From Candidatus Koribacter versatilis Ellin345 (GTDB lineage Bacteria; Acidobacteriota; Terriglobia; Terriglobales; Acidobacteriaceae), in NCBI RefSeq assembly GCF_000014005.1, contig NC_008009.1:2294001-2358000 (forward strand): DNA of 64,000 nucleotides, read 5' to 3'. The notes under the pieces are model-generated. The model did not search any database and had not been told where the DNA came from. It was given only the letters and a program-made list of their open reading frames with translations. Position 1 is the first letter of the stretch; each line of letters opens with the position of its first letter. Below are positions 57,689 to 64,000 of this stretch, piece by piece. Made by a program: the position numbers and the translations under genes.

Positions 57689-58273
57689 CTAGCCCTGCTT
57701 GTCGTTCGGACGGCGGAGGGACGGGATTTTCAATCCTTTCGCCGAACACTCGATGAGAATTTCAAGACGCCGCTCTCGGGTGGCGTCTTGTTTTGCACTC
57801 ACCACCCACCACGTGGCCGGCTTGCGATAGGACGGTACCTGCGCCTCCCAGAATTTCCACGCTTTCGCGTTCTTCCGGAAGAGCTTTTCGTGCTCGGGTG
57901 GGAGCTTGGATTCGGCACGCTCGAAGGAATACAGAGCTGTCTTTTTCTGGTCGCGGCTTTCGTAGATTTTCATCCCGGCTGGAGCGACGCGCTTCTGTTC
58001 CATCAACCGCGTCATGGTGGCGAGATTCTTCTGGCTCCAGATGCTGGTTGGCTTTCGCGGCGTGAAACGGATGGTATAGCTGTCGTCGTTGAGACTGTGG
58101 CGGACGCCGTCAATCCAGCCGAAGCACAGAGCTTCTTCGACCGACTCCGGCCAAGTGATGCTGGGCTTCCCGCAGTCTTTCACGTAGAAGCCGACGACGA
58201 GCTCGCGCTCGGCAGCGTGGTGCTTCTCGAGCCAGAGACGGAAGTGCATCGGGGTGGGGAAGAACTGTGGCAT
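57689..58273 (-). CDS. YdeI/OmpD-associated family protein
   Basis: 194 aa. 'SVEEALCFGWIDGVRHSLND', YTIRFTPRKPTSIWSQKN and the C-terminal 'KFWEAQVPSYRKPATWWVVS' are the family marks. Function in bacteria poorly known (stress and antimicrobial peptide tolerance in some). Confidence 0.85.
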   Translation of the reverse strand: MPQFFPTPMHFRLWLEKHHAAERELVVGFYVKDCGKPSITWPESVEEALCFGWIDGVRHSLNDDSYTIRFTPRKPTSIWSQKNLATMTRLMEQKRVAPAGMKIYESRDQKKTALYSFERAESKLPPEHEKLFRKNAKAWKFWEAQVPSYRKPATWWVVSAKQDATRERRLEILIECSAKGLKIPSLRRPNDKQG

Positions 58274-58341
58274 TCCCGGATTGTAGTCTGTACCCGTTGC
58301 GCGATTGACGCACCTTGGCGCGACATTTACCCTGAAGTTCT

Positions 58342-58569
58342 ATGGCAGTGAAATCGATCCAGCTTGGACAAGTCTGGCGGAATGAAGCCGACGGTAAGAA
58401 TTATTTGGTCACGAAGGTTTATAACGAGCTGTTCACGCAGTTTGCAATGCTGCGTCCGGCGGAAGTGAACGCGCCGAATATTGAGACCACGCGCGTAAAA
58501 GTGACGAAAGGCCCGGAAGGGGCGTCGTTGCCGGGATTCGCCTTTACCCAGGACAGCCAGGACTTTTAG
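58342..58569 (+). CDS. Small conserved protein (75 aa)
   Basis: Beta-rich: IQLGQVWRNEADGKNYLVTKVY then VNAPNIETTRVKV. No signal peptide or helix; resembles a small SH3- or DUF-type fold. Start ATG 58342 shortly after the divergent YdeI start. Function unknown. Confidence 0.6.
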   Translation: MAVKSIQLGQVWRNEADGKNYLVTKVYNELFTQFAMLRPAEVNAPNIETTRVKVTKGPEGASLPGFAFTQDSQDF

Positions 58570-58713
58570 CCGGGTAAAAGCATCGGTTCGGACAGGGCCG
58601 CAGATTTCGTGCGACTGAAGGCCCGCGCTACCTCGCAGAGCTGTAATCTGCATCTCACATCCTCAGGAAATAACCACGGGGCGCGGTGAGCGTCTGCGTC
58701 GGAGAGTGAACGT

Positions 58714-59349
58714 TTGCTGCACAACCTGATCGCCGTTCTGGGCGAGTTCATCATTCATGTCATCAGCAGTACCGGATATCTCGGCGTCATGCTGCTGATG
58801 GCGATCGAGTCTGCCTGCATTCCGCTGCCGTCTGAAGTCATCATGCCGTTCTCGGGATACCTGGTGTATACCGGGCGCTTCCAGTTGCTTTGGGTGGCGA
58901 CTGCCGGGGCGATCGGGTGCAACGTCGGATCGGTGATCGCCTACGAGATTGGTTATGTCGGTGGGCGTCCGCTGGTGAACCGCTGGGGACGCTTTATCCT
59001 GCTCAACCATCATGACCTTGATCGTGCGGAGCAATTCTTCAAGCGCTTCGGCGACATCACCGTTTTGGTGGCGCGCCTGTTGCCAGTGGTGCGGACGTTC
59101 ATCGCTCTTCCGGCGGGCATTGCGAAGATGCCGCGGCTGCGGTTTCACGTCTATACGTTCGTTGGGTCGTGGCCGTGGTGCTTCTTGCTTGCGTATGTCG
59201 GAATGAAGCTGGGTGAGAGGTGGGAGACGGATCCGCGGTTAAAGATGTGGCTGCACCGGTTTGATGCCATCATCGTTGCTGCCCTTGTGATCGTCATTCT
59301 CTTGTTCGTGCGGTCGCACTGGAAGAACCGGGTGAAAGCGGAAGCGTAG
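58714..59349 (+). CDS. DedA family membrane protein
   Basis: 211 aa, SNARE-associated/VTT domain. 'ESACIPLPSEVIMPFSGYLV' and RLLPVVRTFIALPAGIAKM with the paired Arg and Gly residues are DedA hallmarks. DedA proteins flip or scramble lipids such as undecaprenyl phosphate. TTG start 58714 with GGAG 8 bases upstream. Confidence 0.9.
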   Translation: MLHNLIAVLGEFIIHVISSTGYLGVMLLMAIESACIPLPSEVIMPFSGYLVYTGRFQLLWVATAGAIGCNVGSVIAYEIGYVGGRPLVNRWGRFILLNHHDLDRAEQFFKRFGDITVLVARLLPVVRTFIALPAGIAKMPRLRFHVYTFVGSWPWCFLLAYVGMKLGERWETDPRLKMWLHRFDAIIVAALVIVILLFVRSHWKNRVKAEA

Positions 59350-59373
59350 ATTTTGGCTGTGGTGGGGCCGATA

Positions 59374-59423
59374 GGGGTCCTTCGACTTCGCGACCTTCGG
59401 TCGCTTCGCTCAGGATGACAGAA
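59374..59423. repeat. Dispersed hairpin repeat, copy 2
   Basis: GGGGTCCTTCGACTTCG and CGCTCAGGATGACAGA flank a different hairpin (GCGACC TTC GGTCGC). Ends identical to copy 1 at 8865. Confidence 0.75.
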
Positions 59424-59427
59424 CTAG

Positions 59428-59457
59428 AAAGCCTCGCCGATAACGCGAGGCTTTTCA
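59428..59457. terminator. Bidirectional intrinsic terminator
   Basis: Stem AAAGCCTCGC / GCGAGGCTTT with loop CGATAAC and TTC tail. Separates the convergent DedA and GGDEF genes. Confidence 0.8.
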
Positions 59458-59475
59458 CTTCTATTCGATTGCGAC

Positions 59476-60432
59476 TTACTTCATCGTGATTCGATTGCGG
59501 CCTGAGTACTTGCTGCGCTGCAGGTAATTCTCTAGCCGGCGGATGAACATCTCCATGGTGTCCAATGGGTCCACGGCTGAGGCGCCGGCGGAGATGGTCG
59601 CGACCAACTGTTCGGTGCCGACCTGGATGTTGGCGCGTTCCACGAGGGCGCGGCAGCGTTCGGCGATGTCGCCAAGGCTGTCAACGGAAGAACTGGGCAC
59701 GAGGATGAGGAACTCATCCACCGACCAGCGTCCGAGGATATCGGCTTCGCTGACGGCATTTGCCAGCGTCAACGAAACCGCGCGCAGGACTTGATCGCCG
59801 ACCGTGTGGCCATAGTGCTCGTTCACAATCCGTAGGTGATCGATGTCGGCAAGGATGGCGCCGAAGGGAAGACCGTGCTGGCGGAATTCCTGGAGTGCTT
59901 TGAAGAGTTCGATTTCGAGATAGCGGCGATTGCCGATGTCGGTCAGAGGATCGAGGAAGCCACGGCTATGGAGTAGCTCGGCGCGCTGGTTGCGGGCTTT
60001 TGAGCTGTTGGCTTCGACGAACATCTCGACTGCGCCGATGATCTGGTTGTTGGCATCGCGAACAGGCGTGACGTGCACGCGGACCGGGACGCGGTGGCCA
60101 TTCTTGTGGTGGAGATAGATTTCGCACTCGTGCGGGACGCCGTGCTCGATCGTCGTCAACAGCGGACACTTGCCGAAACAGAGTTGAGTGCCGGCGTCGT
60201 CCACGTGGTTGAGGATGTTGTCCTGGCAGTAGTGGCCGATGACTTCCTCGGCGCTGTAGCCGGAGATGCGATGCGCAGCGCGGTTCCAGTAGAGGATGCG
60301 GCGGTGGGTGTCCACGAAATAAACGCCCTCGTAGAGCTCTTCCAACAGACGTTGAAAGAACGTGGGGCTGTTCACAAACGCGTCAATTTTGCCTAGTTCA
60401 GTCAGAGTGCTCGGAATGCTCCCGTCCGCCAT
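59476..60432 (-). CDS. PAS-GGDEF protein with degenerate active site
   Basis: 318 aa. PAS domain (about 25-140) with three cysteines in a loop (CQDN, LCFGKCPLL); GGDEF domain from DPLTDIGNRR (161-170), metal Asp196 (ADIDHL). The signature loop reads W-SVDEF (237-241) instead of GGDEF, losing both glycines that hold GTP, and no RxxD inhibitory site is seen. May be an inactive or altered cyclase. Start 60432 or 60480. Confidence 0.85.
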   Translation of the reverse strand: MADGSIPSTLTELGKIDAFVNSPTFFQRLLEELYEGVYFVDTHRRILYWNRAAHRISGYSAEEVIGHYCQDNILNHVDDAGTQLCFGKCPLLTTIEHGVPHECEIYLHHKNGHRVPVRVHVTPVRDANNQIIGAVEMFVEANSSKARNQRAELLHSRGFLDPLTDIGNRRYLEIELFKALQEFRQHGLPFGAILADIDHLRIVNEHYGHTVGDQVLRAVSLTLANAVSEADILGRWSVDEFLILVPSSSVDSLGDIAERCRALVERANIQVGTEQLVATISAGASAVDPLDTMEMFIRRLENYLQRSKYSGRNRITMK

Positions 60433-60595
60433 ATGCTCTGTACCTACACAACAACAGGATTCCAGATTGCTGGCTGTCAATGAGTTCCACCCTAACGGGG
60501 TGAGAATCGGATAGCAAGTACACTCGCCACGCGATTCATCCCACGATTAGGGGACATTATCGTTTTCCGAGATATTTGGAGTTTGGTGAGGAAAA

Positions 60596-60670
60596 TGGAG
60601 CGGGAGACGGGGATCGAACCCGCGACCAACGGCTTGGGAAGCCGTGACTCTACCACTGAGTTACTCCCGC
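60596..60670 (-). tRNA. tRNA-Gly (CCC), CCA encoded
   Basis: Acceptor GCGGGAG / CTCCCGC, discriminator T, genomic CCA. Anticodon stem ACGGC / GCCGT with loop TTCCCAA gives anticodon CCC (complement of 60636-60638). T-arm GCGGGTTCGATCCCCGT is canonical. Confidence 0.93.
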
Positions 60671-60751
60671 TCAGCGATGAAGCCAGTATACAACTGCCGA
60701 AGTGAGCTGCGGGATACAACCTTCCGGCGCAGAAATGGTTCCGATTCAGAG

Positions 60752-61117
60752 ATGCCACTTCAGCGACGGTCTCGCAGATTACTGTCTATTAGCCGATCCA
60801 CTCCCCTGCTGATCGGCCGCAACGACATGCTGGCGATCGCGGGATACTCGGTTTCATCGCCCCGCGAGCCATTGGATGCGCTGATCCTTCTCCAGCAGTA
60901 CGATTACCTTGCGGTTTTGATTGGCCACAGCGTCCATCAGGACGAAGCGGCGGCCATTGCTGAGAAGGCCAGGGACCTCGGGATTGTGACGATTTTCGTT
61001 TACCAGGGAAACGTGTCGGTGCCGCAATGGGCCGATCTGGCAGTGAACAACGATACCGAGACGGGCAGGTTGCTGAATTTCCTCGACGCACAGGGCCGAG
61101 AGCGGAGAGCCTCGTAG
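60752..61117 (+). CDS. Degenerate receiver-like protein (121 aa)
   Basis: Alternating hydrophobic strands and helices (LLIGRNDMLAIAGYSV, YLAVLIGHSVHQDEA, IVTIFVYQG) give the length and pattern of a response-regulator receiver, but the acidic pair and phosphoacceptor Asp are replaced (GHS at the acceptor). Probably phosphorylation-independent. Start 60752; a longer frame would overlap tRNA-Gly. Confidence 0.55.
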   Translation: MPLQRRSRRLLSISRSTPLLIGRNDMLAIAGYSVSSPREPLDALILLQQYDYLAVLIGHSVHQDEAAAIAEKARDLGIVTIFVYQGNVSVPQWADLAVNNDTETGRLLNFLDAQGRERRAS

Positions 61118-61118
61118 C

Positions 61119-61484
61119 TTACGCGGATTTCTCGAGTGCCTCGCACAAGCGCGTGATGGCCTCGCGCTGCTGCTCTCGCAAGCCGGTAAACTCCATCCCG
61201 TAGCGTTCGTCCTCAATATTGCGGACTACGCCGGTAAGCATTAGCGGATGCTCGGAGTAGGGCAGTGTAACCTCGATGGTCACGCTCTCGCCAAGTTGCA
61301 GGGCTGTCGAAATGGAGAGGGCCATGCCGCCCTGGCTGACGTCGCTACCACGGCCTTCCATAAGCTGGAAGGCGCCTCCACGCCAAGCCTTGATCCGGAC
61401 GGCCACGTCGATCTTGTGGCGGTGGAACTGCCGGTCTTTCTCGGATTTCGAACGGAAAGCGGCGAACGGATTCAAACTGGGCAT
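61119..61484 (-). CDS. PilZ domain protein
   Basis: 121 aa single PilZ domain. RQFHRH (18-23) matches RxxxR and 'DVSQGG' (48-53) matches D/NxSxxG, the two c-di-GMP binding motifs. Possible c-di-GMP receptor. Start 61484; the frame extends to 61556 without support. Confidence 0.85.
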   Translation of the reverse strand: MPSLNPFAAFRSKSEKDRQFHRHKIDVAVRIKAWRGGAFQLMEGRGSDVSQGGMALSISTALQLGESVTIEVTLPYSEHPLMLTGVVRNIEDERYGMEFTGLREQQREAITRLCEALEKSA

Positions 61485-61615
61485 CGCAGCCAAGAATCGT
61501 AGGGAAACCCGCATCCAGAGCGCAAGACACGAAGGTAATGCCCCTTTGTGACCCATTACCTAGGTCATTACTCCCTTGAAGCCGGAGTTGATGCTGGATA
61601 TAACTGGCATACTCG

Positions 61616-63424
61616 ATGCGCCACCTGTTTACCTTCGGCCTGATTCTGGCTGCTACCGCGACTGCGTCCTTGGCGCAAATTACCGGCGATGATGCAGCTT
61701 CGCGTTGCTTTCGAAACTCCTATGACGGCCCCATCGCGTGCAGCGAGGCGCTCTCTGGCAATCCTGCGCCCGCGCAGAAGGCCCAGCTTCTCCTGGCGAA
61801 GGGCATGCTGCTCACCCAGGCGGGCGAACACACTACTGCCACCGCGATCTACCGGCAGGCGTTGACGCTGCTCCCGAAGAGTGCCGAGGCACACGTGATC
61901 TATGCCTGGGGATTGGATCGCTCGGGCGAAACCGCGACTGCCGACCTGGAATACAAGCAGGCAGTGCAGTTCGGGCTGATGCGTGGCCACGAAATTGTTC
62001 TGGGCGACACCGGCAAAGCTATGGTCGCGGGCATTGGTCACGAAGGGAATTTCTACTTCACTGCGGGGCAGGGACTCGAGCGCGCCGGACAAAAGAACGC
62101 CGCCAAGGCTTTTTATCTCAAGGCTGCCGTGGACTTCGCGCAGAGGCCGGACCCACTTGTCGTACAGGCTTATGACAACGCGGTCCGCGTGGATACTTCC
62201 GACCCAACGACGCATTGGGAGATTGCGCACTTCTGGCAGCAGTGGGACGGCAGCCACGGCGCTGAGGTGGTCCGCCATCTGAAAGAGTGTGCGCGGCTGG
62301 CCCCAAATAATGCCGAGTATCGTTATGCGCTCGGCCAGGCTTATGCGGCGATTGGTGACACGGCGAATGCGGCGATCGAATACCGGGAAGCAGTGAGATT
62401 GAACCCGGTGAACGGCAAAGCTTCTCACGATCTGCAACTGGCAGCGGTTTCGACAGGAGAGACCGGCGCCATCGCTGCGGCGACGCTTGACTCGCCCGAA
62501 GCTCTCGCGCAACTCAAGACCTGCGTGAACCAGAACGGCGTGCGCGGAGAGTTTGCGTGCCGAAGCGCGCTAAAGGTTGGACTCTCGCCGCACAACTCTG
62601 CAATCGCGCATACGTTCCTGGCGGCCGAACTTCCAACTGCAGAGGCGATTGCCGAATATCGCGAGGCGATCAAGAGCGATCCCAATTACGCGCTCTCGTA
62701 CTACCTGCTGGCGCAGAAGTTCGAAGGCAAGGAATTTCAGTCCGCCGAGGATCCAGTCCTGCTGCTCGACTCCGCCGCAAAGCTTCGGCCGGATTGGATA
62801 GCGACGCGAGAGCAACTCGCCGCAGTGCTGTGGGCACGCAACCGTCACGCCGAGGCGATCAATGCGCAGCGCGAAGCCGTGGCGCTGGATACGGCGGATG
62901 AGAAGCTCGCGGCGCACTTAAAAAAGTATGAAACCGACTTCGCTGCCGAGGCCGAGAAGGTGCAAGTTGCGCAGACTGGTGTGAAATCGGCGCCCAGCGA
63001 TCCTGCAGCGCATCGCGCCTACGGATTGGCGCTGGCTTCCGCGGGCAAAATGGATGACGCACGCAGCGAGTTCCGTACCGCTTTTCAACTGAATCCTAAG
63101 AACGGATGGAAGACCGCGACGGCGATCATGTACGGCGGATTCGCCGACGTCGCCTGCGAGATCTATTCAACGACCAAGCCCGAGGACGCGCCGGATTATC
63201 CGCAGAGCTCGCTCGAACAAGACCTGGCTGCCTGTGGAAAAATGTTCCCCGAACAAACGAAGTATCTTGCGAGCCTCGCCCAGCTTCAGTACAGCCGCGG
63301 CGATGGCGCTGCCGTCCGACAAACCTACGAGATGATCGTGACGATGGACCCGAAATACTTCGACAAGCATCCGGAAGACCGCGAACTTTATGATCACGCA
63401 AGTTCGCAGAAGGGGGCGCAATGA
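61616..63424 (+). CDS. Secreted TPR protein (602 aa)
   Basis: Signal peptide (MRHLFTFGLILAATATASLA). About eight to ten TPR units follow ('AIYRQALTLLPKSAEAHVIY', AAIEYREAVRLNPVNGKAS, ARSEFRTAFQLNPKNGW). Periplasmic or extracellular scaffold. Stop overlaps the next start (ATGA), so it is coupled to the following secreted protein. Confidence 0.85.
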   Translation: MRHLFTFGLILAATATASLAQITGDDAASRCFRNSYDGPIACSEALSGNPAPAQKAQLLLAKGMLLTQAGEHTTATAIYRQALTLLPKSAEAHVIYAWGLDRSGETATADLEYKQAVQFGLMRGHEIVLGDTGKAMVAGIGHEGNFYFTAGQGLERAGQKNAAKAFYLKAAVDFAQRPDPLVVQAYDNAVRVDTSDPTTHWEIAHFWQQWDGSHGAEVVRHLKECARLAPNNAEYRYALGQAYAAIGDTANAAIEYREAVRLNPVNGKASHDLQLAAVSTGETGAIAAATLDSPEALAQLKTCVNQNGVRGEFACRSALKVGLSPHNSAIAHTFLAAELPTAEAIAEYREAIKSDPNYALSYYLLAQKFEGKEFQSAEDPVLLLDSAAKLRPDWIATREQLAAVLWARNRHAEAINAQREAVALDTADEKLAAHLKKYETDFAAEAEKVQVAQTGVKSAPSDPAAHRAYGLALASAGKMDDARSEFRTAFQLNPKNGWKTATAIMYGGFADVACEIYSTTKPEDAPDYPQSSLEQDLAACGKMFPEQTKYLASLAQLQYSRGDGAAVRQTYEMIVTMDPKYFDKHPEDRELYDHASSQKGAQ

Positions 63425-64000
63425 AGCGCGCACTCTTAGCTCTCGTGGCCGGTCTGCTCTTGCCATTAAGCGCATTCGCGCAGTCGAAATCCGGATTGCT
63501 TTTGACGACGGCGGCGGCATCGTCCGATGCCGGGCAAAGCTTCCACTCCTACTGGATTGTTCGCGACGGTTCGCAGGTTCAGGTGACGGAGGGGAACCGA
63601 CTGCTCACTCCTCGCGGGGCGGGGTGGTGGGAACTGGGAATCACGGTCCTGAAACATCCGACCAACGAATCGCGAAACGAAGTGATATGGGCCGGGCCGG
63701 CTGGATCGAAGCACCTGAGGTTCCACGTTATCGCTTTCAATCCTGATGAACCTTGCCCGGACGACATCAATACCTACTCACTGAGTTGGGTGGGTGGCGA
63801 CTACGCGACCGTCCAACATGCTTACGTGAGCAATTGCGGCAAGAAACCTACTTCTGGAATCCAAGGCTTCATGGTTCGCCTTGAAGACCTGACCCACGGA
63901 GAGCAGCAACTGCGAGCGCACATCGCTCTGCGAGATGTTGCCAGCGATCCCGCGGGGGATGCGATGGCGCTCGGTGGCGAGATCGCCAACGCTCGCGGCA
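63421..64000 (+). CDS. Secreted protein, 3' end outside window
   Basis: Begins at the ATG that overlaps the TPR-gene stop and is open to the window edge (193 residues seen). Signal peptide MKRALLALVAGLLLPLSAFAQ, then a beta-rich mature part with Trp/Gly ('GWWELGITVL', YSLSWVGGDYATVQHAYV) and two Cys. Family unknown; probably works with the TPR protein. Confidence 0.75.
   Translation, partial: MKRALLALVAGLLLPLSAFAQSKSGLLLTTAAASSDAGQSFHSYWIVRDGSQVQVTEGNRLLTPRGAGWWELGITVLKHPTNESRNEVIWAGPAGSKHLRFHVIAFNPDEPCPDDINTYSLSWVGGDYATVQHAYVSNCGKKPTSGIQGFMVRLEDLTHGEQQLRAHIALRDVASDPAGDAMALGGEIANARG

Overview
The window looks like chromosome of a soil Acidobacteriota, most like the Koribacter/Terriglobia group. 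The evidence is family content rather than a marker gene: an ADOP-type orphan ABC permease, HAF-repeat and WG-repeat secreted proteins, fibre-like proteins rich in 'TTGTGTGV..GVYG' repeats, a divergent membrane pyrophosphatase, coproheme decarboxylase (HemQ), and G+C that I estimate by eye at 57-60% in most genes. The genus is an inference.

Layout. 1-10.3 kb: two related fibre-like secreted proteins (one cut by the left edge), a secreted protein of unknown function, a beta-carbonic anhydrase, a translationally coupled trans-sulfuration enzyme/SpoU methyltransferase pair, an MscS channel and small proteins. 10.4-14.3 kb: membrane pyrophosphatase, a putative PD-(D/E)XK nuclease-like protein and tRNA-Asn. 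14.4-20.5 kb: a lower-G+C accessory block in which seven unrelated single genes alternate one-for-one with seven same-oriented copies of an approximately 25 bp repeat arm, usually part of an imperfect stem-loop. It resembles an integron cassette array but lacks the canonical attC boxes and has no integrase. An IS110/IS1111-type element sits at the edge of one repeat. This is the most interesting part of the window. 20.5-25.8 kb: small secreted, membrane and PilZ-like proteins, a large secreted orphan, a DUF883-like protein and a YbaK-type deacylase. 26-33 kb: S9 peptidase, two-subunit molybdenum hydroxylase and ADOP permease. 33-38.4 kb: receiver-PAS protein, LpxD, and a tRNA nucleotidyltransferase carrying a poly-Pro and histone-H1-like tail.

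38.4-46.8 kb holds a polyamine block: pyruvoyl arginine decarboxylase, agmatine deiminase, an unknown coupled gene, N-carbamoylputrescine amidase and a deoxyhypusine/homospermidine synthase-like protein. Together they could convert arginine to putrescine and then to homospermidine. A LysR regulator, a zinc alcohol dehydrogenase and an OsmC-like protein follow. 47.4-54.3 kb: an unknown gene divergent from an ArsR-like regulator, icd-mdh of the TCA cycle, an ICMT-like protein, endonuclease III and HemQ. 54.9-64 kb: secreted GH31 glycosidase, YdeI-like protein, DedA, a GGDEF protein with a degenerate active site near a PilZ protein, tRNA-Gly, and a TPR protein coupled to a secreted protein cut by the right edge.

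Non-coding features include several strong intrinsic terminators, two tRNAs, and three dispersed repeat families: one with C-rich heads downstream of genes, inverted-repeat elements of about 130 bp, and TCCTTCGACT...AGGATGACA hairpins.
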